Assembly: GCA_035610835.1 (NCBI GenBank)
Contig: CM069443.1
Location: 56,375,266 to 56,439,265, forward strand
Direction of reading: 5' to 3'
From: Ophiura sarsii
Taxonomy: Eukaryota > Echinodermata > Ophiuroidea > Amphilepidida > Ophiuridae
DNA: 64,000 bases
Shown in pieces: positions 1-11,941 of this stretch. The translations under genes and the position numbers were made by a program. How positions within the stretch are numbered: the stretch's first letter is position 1; every line of letters starts with the position of its first letter. A model generated the notes under the pieces. It ran no database searches. It saw only the letters and a list, made by a program, of their open reading frames with translations, and was not told where the DNA came from.

Positions 1-546
1 AGCTTCAAAGTGCTATACAAATCGTACGTCCGACCTCATCTAGAATACTGTGTCCAGGCTTGGTGCCCATACCTTAAAAAAGACATCATCGCCTTGGAAA
101 GGATTCAAAGGAGAGCAACCAAGATGGTACCCCAACTAAGACACCTTACTTATGAAGACAGAATGACAAGCTTAGGCATCATATCATTGGAGAAGAGAAG
201 AACTAGAGGAGATCTCATCGAGACATTCAAGATTTTGAAGCAGCTTGAGAAAGTCGATCCATCAGACTTCTTCACTCCGGCCCAAGCAACACACACCACA
301 AGAGGACATCAATTGAAAGTTTATAAGCCGGCACTACATAAGAACCTCAACTGCAGGAAAAACTTCTTCACAATGAGAGTCATCAATCAATGGAACGAGC
401 TACCAAGAGAGGTGGTCAGTGCAGAGACAGTAAACTCTTTCAAAAATAGACTTGATAAACATTGGAACGAAGTACGATATGGAATCAAAAAGGCTAACAG
501 CCTAATCTAAATATTCCATCAAACCTTAAGTGTAAGTGTAAGTGTA
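1..546 (+). mobile_element. CR1-like non-LTR retrotransposon, 3' end (reverse transcriptase C-terminus)
   Basis: An open frame runs from the left edge of the window to the stop at 508-510, giving about 169 residues of the C-terminal part of a non-LTR reverse transcriptase. The motif LYKSYVRPHLEYCVQAWCP and the following KDIxxLERIQRRATKMV, and later VINQWNELPREVV near the end, are characteristic of the region after the RT catalytic domain in CR1-type elements. The catalytic part lies outside the window. The frame is intact here, so the copy is fairly young. The 3' end carries about three copies of TAAGTG (527-545), the short tandem tail typical of CR1/L2-like elements. A MITE fragment follows directly. 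Confidence 0.85.
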
Positions 547-547
547 T

Positions 548-753
548 TGGCACATTCAGATTGTGACCTCTCTATGTTCTCAAACAAGTAGCTGAGCATT
601 GGAGCAAAGGAAAAGGTTCACATTTGGTATCATTGTATTAGATGAACACATCAGCTTTACATGGATATAATGTAACACTTAATGAACATATCCCGCGATA
701 TTTAAACATTTTGTGCTTGAAAAAAATATTCCAAACTTTTTTTGAGCGGTTTA
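548..753 (+). mobile_element. Partial copy of the MITE seen whole at 54128-54581
   Basis: The sequence from 'attcagattgtgacc' to 'tttgagcggttta' matches the right half of the foldback element at 54128-54581 with scattered differences. The shared pieces include 'ggtatcattgta', 'aatgaacatatccc' and 'ttccaaactttt'. Only the right half and right terminal repeat are kept; the left is cut off at the CR1 tail. Confidence 0.75.
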
Positions 754-1045
754 TGTTAAACGGGATGTTAAATAAACGTAAACATGTGGAAAATGGAGAA
801 GGTTGCACGACAAGAGTTTGCATGGTTACATTATCTCTAATCCATGTTTTGTACCTTTTATATTTGGCCTATTGTGAACTGAAAACCGGGTGGAAAATAT
901 TTTTGAAACAGTCGACTATTTTGGAGGTACATACTAGCACCAATAGTCGCGACAATGACTAATGGCGACCAGGTCGTGCAAGCCTAGGGTGCTAGTACTC
1001 TTTAGTTTAGGTATAACAACGCAAGGCGTAACTTAGAAGGTGAAG

Positions 1046-1065
1046 CCCCCCCCCCCCCCCCCCCC
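1046..1065. repeat. Poly-C tract (20 C)
   Basis: An uninterrupted run of C, one of many long G/C homopolymers here. It lies in non-coding sequence between the MITE fragment and the SINE; nothing else is recognised in about 760-1690. Confidence 0.9.
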
Positions 1066-1689
1066 TCCCATGCCCCAATGAGATATAGGATACCCCTTCC
1101 CCGTGCGGCGCGGTAGAAAAATGAATATTATATTGAAATGGCCTGAAGATATCCGATATTTTAAATATATACCCTATATAGAGGATCCTTTCATCTGATA
1201 TTATATAGTACCCGTTGAATTGAAGAGATTAATCCGATAGCAGATATTTTTACAAGTTAGTATCATTATCCATGGTGCCCTCGTAACCAACAAGCAAAAG
1301 CAGGCCCCGATCCGATTGGATGAGCTCCTATCACTCGCGCCGCAGGGCACGGGGAAGTCAAAGATATCAAGAGAGTAATGTACGGTATAGGTAATATGCA
1401 ACTGTTGTAGTCGTGTGTAGTCAATTCCGGGGTCAATTCATGATTTGTTTTCATCTGATGTATAACCCAAGTTTTCAAATGTATCGGATACCGTGTGTAA
1501 CCTAGTCCACTTCGTATACAGTGTGTACTTTAATGTCACACAATCGAACAACACCCTTTGATACTTCGCCATGCCAAAAACCTCAGCTCCCATCCGAAAA
1601 CCGCCAAACACGATAAAGGATGGGGCAAGATTGGGATGGGGGCGGTCACAGTGAGTGAGCCCTCTATCGGTACATACACCACAGCATGT

Positions 1690-2034
1690 GGGAGCGTGTG
1701 TGGTCTAGTGGGTAAGACGCCGGTCTTACGATGCAAAGGTTGTGAGTTCGAGCCCCACTTCGGCCAACATGTTTGTATCCTTGGGCAAGGTACTTAGTCT
1801 CAATTGTCTTGTGGTTCAGAAGTCACATATAAATGGTGGTCTCGTGCATCGGAAGTGCAATAATCCGAGCACGTTAAAAGGTCACAGACTCCTTCGTAAA
1901 GAGTAGGGGATCATCCCGGTCTGTGTCTGTATACTATTTCCCTAGGTTACAGGGAACTTGGCGGAACTTGGCGGAACTTGAAGGATCCTGCTATATTAAG
2001 TATCGATGTAGATTGTAGATGTAGATGTAGATGC
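1690..2034 (+). mobile_element. tRNA-derived SINE with GTAGAT tail
   Basis: The head has a pol III A box (TGGTCTAGTGGG at 1701) and a B box (GTTCGAGCC at about 1746) with tRNA-like spacing. A body follows with the word CCTTGGGCAAGGTAC, then a 3' tail of GTAGAT repeats (about 2006-2033). The tRNA part lacks a convincing paired acceptor stem and runs straight into the body, so this is a SINE and not a tRNA gene. It resembles the tRNA-headed SINEs widespread in marine invertebrates. Confidence 0.75.
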
Positions 2035-2920
2035 ATCGCAGGCTAGAAAGTGTTGTTCATCTGTTCATAGAGTCTATGTGGATGTATTCGCGCATAAATC
2101 GAGAATATAGATGCCAGTGCAATTTCCTATACCGCCTGGACCGTATTCGAGACAAAAACGGAGAAAAGGGTCTTAGACTAATACTTTGTCGCCCTCTTAC
2201 GTCGCTATCTTCCAGGCTCCGTGCAGGTTTTTAGCACCCGAACGATATTGAAGGGCGCACAGCACTAAATCACTCCTCGTTTTGTGTAATGGTAGTAAGT
2301 TCCGGCAAAAACAAAAAACGATTTTGTGATTAATGGGGTCCTTTGGGAATCAGTTTGGCGTGAGGATAGCGTTTCATAATTAAAATGAAAGATAATCTCT
2401 TGTACTTTGATCAGGATATTGCAAAATATTGATTTTCGATTGTATTGAAAATTTATCACGTGTATGAACATACGTGATCGGAGGCGGTTAGAAGGCCAGC
2501 GTCCGGGCTGAAAATATGGGTGGCGCTGTTTAAATGATCGTATCGTAAAATCGAATTGGAAGGTGTTACACTTCTTGACGATTTTATGAAATTTGAATGT
2601 TTGTTTATTAGAATAAAGCATTCGAGACGTTCCAAAAATGGTTACTAAGGGCCCAAAATAGCGACTCTTTTAGCCCTAATTTACATGTAATCCAATGGGC
2701 GGTATATTTAGTGCTGTGCCCCCTTGAAGACTGGGGGATGTATGATCTAAGGAAGGTCTGCTCTTGCGTTGTCTGCTTGCTGGCGATCAGAGTGACTGAT
2801 GGTTTATCAGGAATAAGAAAAGCAAGTTCAAAATAACAAGTTTAGAGTATTTTGAAGTCATCAACGTAATACACCTACTCAAAATATTTTCTGACGCGTG
2901 ACGCCGCCGCGGGGTCAATG

Positions 2921-3010
2921 TAGTACAGGAAACCCATACGTTGGTTTTTTTTTTCTTCCCCTAGTACAGGAAACCCATACGTTGGTTTTTTTTCCTTTTT
3001 TTTTTCTTTC
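2921..3010. repeat. 41-bp tandem duplication followed by T tract
   Basis: The segment starting 'tagtacaggaaacccatacg' occurs twice in direct tandem (2921 and 2962), each copy ending in a T-rich run. No gene is seen in 2040-3700. Confidence 0.8.
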
Positions 3011-3757
3011 CCGGGGATAGATAGTGAAACATGCAAAATACCCTATGGTGAATAATACCAACTGATGACAAATATCACCAAGTATGATTTGTTGTACTAG
3101 GGTCAATGTGCACGATTAATAATGTCAAATCTACGTGTATTTCAATGGAGCAATTATTTAGCGGTGTGCTCGCCGACCCCTTACATACAGCCCGTATGCA
3201 TGAAATGAAATGCCAATTTCCGCCACTCGCCAATCTAGAACAAGGCAAAACAAGTTCATACAGTCGTCGACCACGGGGCCGAAATTCATAAAAATTACAA
3301 TGTAATTGATAAGACAAGTAATATCTAAATCAGCTGTTGTACGTAATTATCATTATGTGTCAGCCTAGACGTAGACGTGGTAAGAAGCTAGAGAAAGATC
3401 AGGTTGACTATTTATTGTTCAAAATAGTAAACTTAATTAAAGTATTGAGTTGAGACTTGAGTGCAGTGTAGTACACATTCCTAGCAGGTGGCCATATTCT
3501 CCCACTGATAAAGTGAGCAATTATGGCCCCCAAAACAAAATGCGTATTAAATTCACTATTTTTCATGTTTGAAACCCAAAATAATTGTTCCAATGGAATA
3601 AAAATCTTTAAGTTTGATTTCCTGTTTGAAATAACTCTTTACCGCACTGAATCTCACTGCCAGAAACTATCTCCGCGCACGTGGTGCTGGCATTGCCTCG
3701 ATGACGTCACCTACCCCAGGCATATGTCGGCGGGAATTCTTAGCCGGCATATGCGCT

Positions 3758-3835
3758 GGGAGTTTAGCTCAGTTGGTAGGGGGACAGACTGGGGTGCGGA
3801 TGGTCCCGCGCTCGAATCTTGGGGGTGCTGGGTGA
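3758..3835 (+). mobile_element. Degenerate tRNA-like SINE head
   Basis: It has an A-box-like TAGCTCAGTTGGTAGG and a degenerate B box (GCTCGAATCTT) about 43 bases later. The stems do not pair as in a functional tRNA. It is likely an old SINE head. Confidence 0.5.
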
Positions 3836-4164
3836 TTTTTCGGGTCAAAAAGATAGTACTTTCCCCCTCCCCCCACGCACTAAAAACATAGCTTTTCTGG
3901 TTAGGGTTTAGCAACTTCTGATACTTGTTGAAGAGATGAAGAACATTCTGTGTTTTGGGGTTTGAGCTGAGAGGCTTGATATCACCCAGCACTATATCTG
4001 GGTGGATCCACTAGTCTAAATGAGTACTTGCACGGCCAATGAAATACAAGGGGTGTGTCAAAAACATCCATTCAGCATCAAGCAAAAGTTTTGTCTATTG
4101 TAGAAAAGTTTTTGTAGTGATGGGCGGCGCAACGATAATCGATACCATGGGATTTTTGTAATAT

Positions 4165-4880
4165 AGGGGGGTTTGGTGTGAGGTGGGGTATAGGGAGGGT
4201 GTTTGTGATTGGAAAGGGGTTAGTGATGGGGGATTGTGGTTGGGAGGGGGTTAGTGATGGGGAGGGTGTTTGTGGTTGGGGAGGGGGTTAGTGGTGGGGA
4301 GAGGGATTTGTGGTGGGGAATGGGAATGGGATGGCCCTGGGGAGAGGGTTTATGATGAGGAAGGGGGATGGTGGCGTGGGTGCATGAGGTGGGAAGGGTT
4401 GGCCTAGGGGTGGGGTGGGTAGGGTGTTTGTGGTGGGGGAGGGGTTTGTGGTGCGGTGGGGAGGGTAGGCTGTGGGGAGGGTATGCCGTGGGGTGGGGAG
4501 GGTAGGCCGTGGGGTGGGTAGGGTGTTTGTGGTGGGGGAGGGGTTTTGTGAATGAAAGGGGAGGGGTTTGTGGTGGGGATGGGAAAGGGAGGGGTTTGTG
4601 GTGGGGAGGGGAGGGGGTTTGTGGTGGGAAGGGGAAGGGGTTTATGGTGGGGATGGGAAGGGGTTTGTGGATATTGTGGTGGGGATGGGAAGGGGAGGGA
4701 GTCTGTGGTGGGGGTTGTGTTGGCATGGGGTGGGTGGGGAGGGGAGGTTGTAGGGGTGGTTTAGATTTGGAGGGGGCATTGCGGGAAGGTGGAGTAGGTT
4801 TGTGGTTGGGGTTGAGTGGGTTTGTGCATGTGGGATGGGGTGGGAGGGGTTTGTGGTGGGGGAGGGGATTGGTGTGTGTA
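4165..4880. repeat. G/T-rich minisatellite (GGGTTTGTGGTGGGGA-like units)
   Basis: About 700 bp with almost no C on the + strand, built from imperfect units such as GGGGTTTGTGGTGGGGA and GGATGGGAAGGG. Many runs of three or more G at close spacing give strong G-quadruplex potential on the + strand. The long open frames here encode only Gly/Val/Trp- or Pro/His/Thr-rich repeats and are not taken as genes. Confidence 0.85.
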
Positions 4881-5324
4881 CACCAATAAGTTCACAATAA
4901 GGCAACAAAAAAAGTTGTGTTACCCTCAAATCCTAATTTTTTTCTTTCTTTTTTTAGATTTAAATTTGATTATAATATGTGTCTAAATGTTACTATTTCT
5001 TGTTTGAAATGAATTAAGTAAGCTTAGATGAATTTTTTTTAGACTATGTCACACTAGAAACATAAGTTAAATTGACATATGGGCCTATAACAATATTGTC
5101 TTGACATAAAGCATATATTTTTCAGCCCCCCCCCCCCCAAAAAAAGAATTATTTGAAAAATATTTTCAACAACAAAAAAAATCTGACTGACCGACCCAAT
5201 TTAAATTTTTTGGCACTTGAGGGCAACCGGCAACACAACTTTCTTTTCTTCTCCTAAGCGTAGAGGATTCCCTGTTTGTTATGTAATAGTGCACTTTCAA
5301 TGAAAACTTGAAAATGAAATTTAA

Positions 5325-5590
5325 AAAAAAATGACTGAAATTGCATCTTTTTTCTAGTAAAACATAAACATGAATTGTTTTGAAGCGACACAAAATATTT
5401 TGGTATCAAGTTCAGCTATCGATATATGAAGGATAGAAGATGCCATTTTGTGTGTGGAAGAGCTACTTTTGGATTAACTGTAACTACTGGCAAATGTCCA
5501 CTTGCCACAAAATGACTGAAATTTCATCATTTTTCTGGCAAAACGCAACCAAGATTTTTTTTGAAGCGACACAAAATATTTAGGTATTGA
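5325..5590. repeat. Diverged direct repeat pair
   Basis: The stretch with 'atgactgaaatt', 'tttctagtaaaac' and 'gaagcgacacaaaatattt' (about 5328-5402) recurs at about 5511-5585 with point changes. A short poly-C (5127-5138) lies upstream. Confidence 0.7.
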
Positions 5591-5599
5591 GTATTGTGG

Positions 5600-6350
5600 C
5601 TCTAAACCCTAACAATGAAACCTTGATAACCAATTAGAGCTAATATTGAGTACGGTAAGTGTAAGTGATCAAATTACTCTGGTAATAAGGGCTCATAGTC
5701 ATATCTACTCTGGGGATAAATTTCTCTGGTAATACGGGAACATATTCATTGGGACATTAACCAATCACATTTCAGCATTCATGTCCACTAAATGATAAAG
5801 TCGTATAGATGAGGTGACCTATGATGTCATGTATTTACAAATGGGACACCCTCTGTTGTTTCCCTCCAGGCAGAATATACAGTAAAGTTAATGAAGACAA
5901 CATGAAATTTCTTTCTAATGAATTGTAAAACTCATTTAGTTTTAGTTTTTTTTGTGAAATGCGATAGCTTATAGCATTCCTAAGCAAGTTTAAAGACAGT
6001 TTTGATAACAATTTGCTGTGACACCACAATCTAGTTAGAAAACCTGATCTGGCCTATGTAAACTATAGGAACTCTTGCTCGTTGTGTTTTGTCTCAAACC
6101 AACAGAGGGCGTCCTAAATGTCAACAAATGTCACCTCATCTATACCGTACCTATAATTAGAAGCCAAATATTAATGTTTTTGTTCTCATTTTGGTACAAC
6201 ACAGGTGCATCATACAAGATGCAAACAGGATGTCAATCATGGCAGGCTGCATGGCACCATCCGGATTGATACCAAGATACTAAAGCAAGCTAGTTGTAAA
6301 GGTGCTTGTGCGCAGTGCAGTTCTTAAATTTATTTCTACTGGTACACACA
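5600..6350. other. Gene-free flank upstream of the 15-finger gene
   Basis: No coding segment or clear repeat is recognised. A possible 3' splice site (tggtacacacag, ending 6351) lies 15 bases before the start codon at 6367, so part of this flank may be an intron with an untranslated first exon further upstream. Confidence 0.4.
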
Positions 6351-6366
6351 GGTAACTTCAAAGACG

Positions 6367-7842
6367 ATGGCCAATAAGTGGATATCCCATCTTGAGTGTA
6401 AATACTGCGGAAGATATTTCGTACATTTCTCTGACCTCAAATCCCATATTACGAAACATGAGAAGATCTACCTTCCTTATTGGTTGATAATGATAAAAAA
6501 GACACACATTTTTGCGAATGCACATAAAACACGGACAAAGTTTCCAACCATGACACATGGTGCTATTCTTAGAAATATTGCAGAGAAACTGAGACTGAAG
6601 AAACAGTACGAAAACGGAAAGCCACTGAAATGCAACTTCTGTGATAAACGCTACAAGCGACTTGCACATCTGAAGCGGCATGAACAGACGCATGCCGATG
6701 TTAAGTTATACAAATGCCGCTTTTGCGAGATGAAATTTAACTACAGCTACAGCTTGACCGCTCATGAACGGGTCCATACAGGTGAAAGGCCATTTGGCTG
6801 TAAGCATTGTGGGAAAATGTTTACTCAACAGTCAAATCTTCAAATTCATGAGAGAATCCATACCGGACAGAAACCATATGTGTGCAACGAATGCGGGCGT
6901 GGTTTCAAGTGTCGTGCTGAGCTCAGTGTTCATGAACGTTACCACACAGGTGATAGATCGCATGTTTGCGGCCAGTGCGGTAAAGGGTTTGTCCAGAAGG
7001 GAGCGCTTCGCTTGCATGAAAGAATCCATACAGGAGAGAAACCATTCTCTTGCCAGTACTGTGATATGAGTTTTAGGGGACGCACTCAACTCCGAGTTCA
7101 TATCCGAAAACACACGGGTGAAAAACCATATGCTTGTTCCTTCTGCCCGAGAAGTTTCAAGCAAAAAACGGTGCTTGTGAACCATGAGCTGAAAGTCCAC
7201 CTAGGTTCGAAACCCCACCAGTGCCAACTCTGCTCGGAGCATTTCCAATTTCTTGGCGAATTGAAAAGTCACGAGAGACTGCACAACGTGGAAGAGGCGT
7301 ACAAATGTGGACATTGCAAATTGAGATTCACCACGTTTAATGCACTGAAGAGCCACGAGGAAATGCACAAGACGGGACCGGTTCTCTGTGCGTTATGTAA
7401 CAAGCCCTTTGCCAGCAAGACAACTCTTAGAACTCACCTTCGAACTCATACAGGCGAAAAACCTTACAGCTGTAAATTTTGCGACAAGAAGTTTCGAAAT
7501 AAAACAAGTATAGTACGCCATGAGCTGCTCCACCAAGGCATCAAGAAGTATGAGTGTCCGCACTGCTTAAAGACGTTCTCCCAACAAGGCGGGCTGCAGT
7601 ATCACATTCGGACCCACACGGGAGAGAAACCATATGTATGTGGTCATTGTGACAAGGGTCATGCTAGCAAAGAGGCGCTGAAATCCCATGAACGCAGACA
7701 CACAGGAGAGCGACCCTACCAATGTCTAGTGTGCAGCAGACGTTTTGGACACAGCTCAAACTTGAGAGATCATAAAAAGGTGCACGAGAAAGAGGCTCTA
7801 TTAAACTTTAAAGCGGTTGTACTGAAAACAGAAATCAAATAG
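6367..7842 (+). CDS. C2H2 zinc-finger protein, 15 fingers
   Basis: A 491-residue protein in one exon, made almost entirely of classical C2H2 fingers (CxxC-x12-HxxxH). Finger 1 (residues 11-31) stands alone, separated from the rest by about 57 residues without fingers. Fingers 2-15 (residues 89-473) are in tandem, many joined by TGEKP-type linkers. Finger 8 has HxxxxH spacing, and finger 14 has His where the conserved Phe should be (CGHCDKGHASKEAL). No KRAB, SCAN, BTB or ZAD domain is visible. Such proteins are nuclear, sequence-specific DNA-binding factors; target and function are unknown. The ATG at 6367 is the first in frame after a possible splice acceptor at 6351, so the start is plausible but an upstream coding exon is not excluded. 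The stop is TAG. Confidence 0.88.
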   Translation: MANKWISHLECKYCGRYFVHFSDLKSHITKHEKIYLPYWLIMIKKTHIFANAHKTRTKFPTMTHGAILRNIAEKLRLKKQYENGKPLKCNFCDKRYKRLAHLKRHEQTHADVKLYKCRFCEMKFNYSYSLTAHERVHTGERPFGCKHCGKMFTQQSNLQIHERIHTGQKPYVCNECGRGFKCRAELSVHERYHTGDRSHVCGQCGKGFVQKGALRLHERIHTGEKPFSCQYCDMSFRGRTQLRVHIRKHTGEKPYACSFCPRSFKQKTVLVNHELKVHLGSKPHQCQLCSEHFQFLGELKSHERLHNVEEAYKCGHCKLRFTTFNALKSHEEMHKTGPVLCALCNKPFASKTTLRTHLRTHTGEKPYSCKFCDKKFRNKTSIVRHELLHQGIKKYECPHCLKTFSQQGGLQYHIRTHTGEKPYVCGHCDKGHASKEALKSHERRHTGERPYQCLVCSRRFGHSSNLRDHKKVHEKEALLNFKAVVLKTEIK

Positions 7843-8150
7843 GGGGAATTTTTGAACATGTGTATTGACTGTGTATTCAGTATCAGTTTTGTGGATACTG
7901 GTGGTGTGGTCTTCGCATTGTTGCTTTTCATGTGCCTTGCCCTAGCTACTGCCACAACCAAATCAGATTTCTGTAGTCTAATTTTGTATGTTACCATTAT
8001 ACATTCTTGTTAATATTTCAACAGTAAAATTTCCCTCTAAATATGTGCACATATTTCCTTGAAATTATTCCACTTATCTCAAAACCTGCCAGGTGATTTA
8101 AATTCTACATGTCTACACATTAGTAGTGTCAAACCCAATCATAAAGCAAG
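7843..8150. other. 3' flank of the 15-finger gene
   Basis: A-T rich sequence, probably 3' untranslated region. No AATAAA is obvious within the first 300 bases. Confidence 0.35.
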
Positions 8151-8154
8151 AAAC

Positions 8155-8560
8155 TCAAATAATTATGTGGAGTGCATTGAAAGTGCACCACAAACTTTGT
8201 TTTGCGCACCACACGCTTTGTTTTAATTTGTTGTTCAGGAATCATGGGTTCACTGATTTTCACTGCGTATGTTAGCAAACTTGTTATGTATAAATTTGTT
8301 TTTGTTTTTAAATAATGATAAGATCAAAATTATGCTTAAGTTGTGAATTTTGATTTGTATACACAATGTAGTGTCGTGTATGAATAATGTCAATGCGTAT
8401 ATATTTTGTTTTAGAAAAATCAATGCACTTGCACAAATGTTTATATGCTCACAAGGCACTCCCCATGCGGGTTGTGCCATTATTCACATATCAACATCAG
8501 CGTGCATGTATTGATTTGTCTAATTTCTCTCGAAACAATACATGACGCAATTATTGACCT
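8155..8560 (+). repeat. Interspersed repeat, inverted copy at 47490-47870
   Basis: Blocks such as 'gattttcactgcg', 'ttagcaaacttgtta', 'aaaattatgcttaag', 'tgcacttgcacaaatgtttat' and 'tttgtctaatttctctcg' match the reverse complement of 47490-47870 in the same order. The unit is about 400 bp and has no coding content, so it is a transposon remnant of unknown class. Confidence 0.75.
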
Positions 8561-8564
8561 ATAA

Positions 8565-9385
8565 GGTTATATTAAACAAATCTTTTGTCTCAAGCTCCCG
8601 CGCCCGTTAGTTAATTGATGCGCGTTAGAAAGAGAGAATGAAAAAAAATCCCAAAGCTTTACCGATTTTTCAGATTTTCATTGATCACATTATTTTAATA
8701 CAGAAGGTCACTTTTACAAGGATTTCAATATTTTATATTTATAGAAAACAAGAAAAAAAAACTTAAAAAAACCGCATTCCGCATTAGGTTTTGAAAAACT
8801 GAAGAGCTTTGAGACAATTAGATTTTTTTAATATAGCCTAGTGATTGATTGATGGTTTGATGCATACCTGTGATTTAAATGTCATAGATCTGAATGATGC
8901 ACTTAACTCCTGTCACTGGGCATCACCAACATAAGCGGACAAAAGCTTCAACATGTGCGCTAATATCCGTCAACGTCATGACAATTGATACCCAATGATT
9001 AGGCTAATGAATGTCAATTACGAGTGATGAGGTGACTTTTTCATTATTGATTATTGATTATTTGATCAGATTTCATTATTGACATGTATGCATATTTGAT
9101 CAACCCACATTGATAAGGGGGCTTCACAAAAGGTATTTACAATAAAACGCCCTGCTTTTGAGTCTAGTTTCCAGTTTCATATATATTACAAAGTGAAAAA
9201 TATGTTTGAAATTGCTAAAACTCGCTACAATAACGTTTTGAAAATATATTATGCATTTTTAGCAATCTTGAAATTTTGACGCGGGTGAAAAAAAGTGATA
9301 CCGGCGGGTAACAGGAAACTCGGAATCGAAGTCGATTCGATTAATTTAAAAATTAATGAATGGATCATATTATAACTTGCCAGGT
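8565..9385. other. A-T rich stretch without recognised features
   Basis: No conserved frame, RNA gene or clear repeat family is seen. Confidence 0.3.
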
Positions 9386-9394
9386 GTGTTACCT

Positions 9395-9565
9395 TAAGTG
9401 CTCAACAAAAGAAAGTCATACATTTTGTTTATGTGCTATTGACTTTCAATTATTTGTTGACCAAACAGGCAACATATAGACATATGGATCATGAATCTTT
9501 TAGGCACAATTTGGTCCCGATGAAAACCATGATTAGCCCAATTTGTCACTTTGTCACTGAATATG
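9395..9565 (+). mobile_element. Single-arm copy of the foldback family at 24543-25607
   Basis: It begins 'aagtgctcaacaaaagaaag' and contains 'accaaacaggc', 'atgaatcttttaggcaca' and 'accatgattagc', all present in both arms of the foldback element at 24543-25607. Only one arm is kept. Confidence 0.7.
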
Positions 9566-9735
9566 TAAACTGAGCAGTGACAATAGAGATACATGTCGAG
9601 GGTTAAGTGCAACAAGGGTCCATCTGCAATAGCTGCCAGATGTTATCATATGTGGTAGCCAATAGCCGACTACTTGATATAAACTAAAAGTAAACAGGGC
9701 AGCTATATCAGATAGGATATTTTATCACTTGCATC

Positions 9736-10010
9736 TCAGTTATAATAATAATAAATAATAATAATGGCATTTATAATGCGCCATCAATCTAGGTAAAACT
9801 ATTCCGAGGCGCAACATATAAAACAAAAATACAAATTAACATGAAAAATACATAAACAAGGATGATTTGCATATACACGTACATACATATAATACAAAGA
9901 AATCAATTATAAACTGAGTCAAATAATCTTGTTTTTAACAAGTTCTTAAAAGAGTCAAGTGAATCACAGCATCTTAAATTATAAGGTAGTGAGTTCCAGA
10001 AAAGGCAATA
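9736..10010. repeat. Retroelement-like repeat with AATAAT tract
   Basis: It starts with AATAATAATAAT followed by 'ggcatttataatgcgcc' and a region ending 'ggtagtgagttccaga'. Similar AATAAT-plus-GCGC blocks are common dispersed repeats in echinoderm genomes (recollection of the pattern, not a search). It sits between two related segments (9623 and 10013, 'aatagctgcca[gc]atgttat'). Confidence 0.45.
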
Positions 10011-10421
10011 TCTACAATAGCTGCCACATGTTATATTAAGAGTGCTTTAAGATTATGCCCTTGTGAAAACACAATCTAACAAATGGCAGCCATTGCAGAT
10101 AGGACTTTGTCGCACTAACCCTAAATGTATTATGTACACCGAATGTTCAATGCAAGTTTGTCAACTGCATAGAGCCACTCGGTTGAATACCTACAATATG
10201 TAAAAAGTGGTATGAAATTCATTTCATTCATAAAAAGACTAAGTAAAAGTTCATCTTTTATTGTGAGCTTTGAAACTTTGCTAATAAATAAGATACAAAA
10301 TTTACTTTTATTTTCAAAATAATGCATGTATATGATGTCAATGAAGAACAGGGTGTCAAAAATGTGTTAGCACTGCACAGGAAAGATGTTGAAAATTATC
10401 AGCCTGTGAGAAACACACATA

Positions 10422-10926
10422 CAGCGTGTTTTTACTGAAGAAAAAAAGCAGGCATATGACTGCTAACGGATTAAAATCCCCCAGTAAAAACACACCACCA
10501 CCGGCATTTGCCCGCTCATACCGGTTTTTTTCTCCTGGATTTTAGATGCCTTTTATCCTTCGAAACCAAGGATAATAGCGGTTGAAACCGGTTAGGAAAA
10601 GCAGTCTTTCGTCAGTATAAACACGCACGGTTCCAGCTCAGCGCGTTTGCCGATGGTAAGCGGAAATGGGTATAGTCATGTGACATCAGACTAGCGCACT
10701 GTAAATGTCGTACGGCAGACGCCATTTTGCTACTGTCAATACCACAATGAATCGCGAGTGACCTGCTTACGACCTTTCACTGGCATTTATTATAATGAGG
10801 TCAGCGGCAGCCGGCAAGTTTGTTTATCGTACTGCAATAAAAACACGTCTCTCACACGAGCAACCGGCTTTTATCCTGCTTTTTATAAGACGGGTAAAAG
10901 CCGGTTTGCTTAATAAAAACACGCTG
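10422..10926. mobile_element. MITE with CAGCGTGTTTTTA terminal inverted repeats
   Basis: Perfect 13-bp ends (CAGCGTGTTTTTA at 10422, TAAAAACACGCTG ending 10926) bound 505 bp without a transposase. The interior repeats an AACCGG/CCGGTTTT motif in both orientations near both ends. The ends resemble those of the element at 24866-24997 (AGAGCGTGTTTCTGCTGGGG), so they may belong to one superfamily. Confidence 0.75.
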
Positions 10927-10929
10927 AGT

Positions 10930-11940
10930 GTAATTTAAGTATAAAGTAACGGGGTTTGCGATTCAACCTATTAACACACCATCCTGTCTTCTGTCGATAT
11001 TCATGAATTAATGTTGTTAAACTAAAGTAATACTTCAATATGTGTGGTTTTTTTACTTCTTTTATTTTCAACTTTACTGTGCACTGCTCAGACTGCTGTA
11101 TTCAAAATAATGCATGCATGATTTCAATGAAGAACTGGGTGTCAAACATGTTTTAGCACTACACAGGACAGATGTTGAATTAAGAAATGCAACAAAACAT
11201 ATCATTGATTACAATGCATGATTATTTCAATGATAATTATCAGCTTATAAGCTGTTATAACTTAAAAAGTATAATGAAACACTAGTATTTACTTGTATGT
11301 ATAAAAATAAACATATTAAACTAGATGAATTAAATTGTGATATTGTGTTTTATAAGCAGAACCTCATGCAGGCTTCAGTTCAAAGACCTTAATGAGAAAT
11401 GTTGGCTTAGCACAGAGTACAATTTTTCAGTTACTTCTAATTAAGCCAACGTTCCTGTTTATGTGGACATGTGGACCTGATTTGTCAAATGAAGCTTGAA
11501 TGCATACAATGTACAATATCGTCTTGTACATTAGTAAATCAGTTCCAATTTGGCAAGAAATATTCGGTTTTTATTTATCTATATATCTCTTGCAAAAGTA
11601 ATTCAAGGATACGCACACAGTATACGCATCACACATATGATGCACAATGTGCTAATTGCCTTCATGCGTGCCTGCATCCTTCTGTATTCACTGCTGTAAG
11701 GCAGCTTCACCAATTTGGAACTGATCAAACTACAGAGTACCATAGTTGTTGTGGCCCACATACATCCCACAGCGGCCATATATAACTCTAATCCAAAGCA
11801 ACCCACTTTATTAAAAAGGAGGATGATTTTCTGAGATTTGTTTTAAATTTGCTTCAACATTATATATTAAAACATGCTAAAATAATCCTCATAATGGTCA
11901 TTCAGATATCTACACAAGGCATGACAAGGGGTCCCTTTTC
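10930..11940. other. Gene-free A-T rich stretch
   Basis: Contains short repeats of the 10330-10400 sequence ('atttcaatgaagaac', 'cactacacaggacagatgttg' at about 11116-11175) but no coding region I can support. Confidence 0.3.
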
Positions 11941-11941
11941 A

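Noticed and set aside
1695..1770. tRNA genes (also 3758, 34627, 52227)
   Set aside because: Internal promoter boxes are present but acceptor stems do not pair and three run into SINE-like or unrelated sequence.
4220..4889. Long open frames on both strands encoding Pro/His/Thr-rich or Gly/Val/Trp-rich proteins
   Set aside because: They are translations of the G/T minisatellite; no non-repetitive sequence or family motif.
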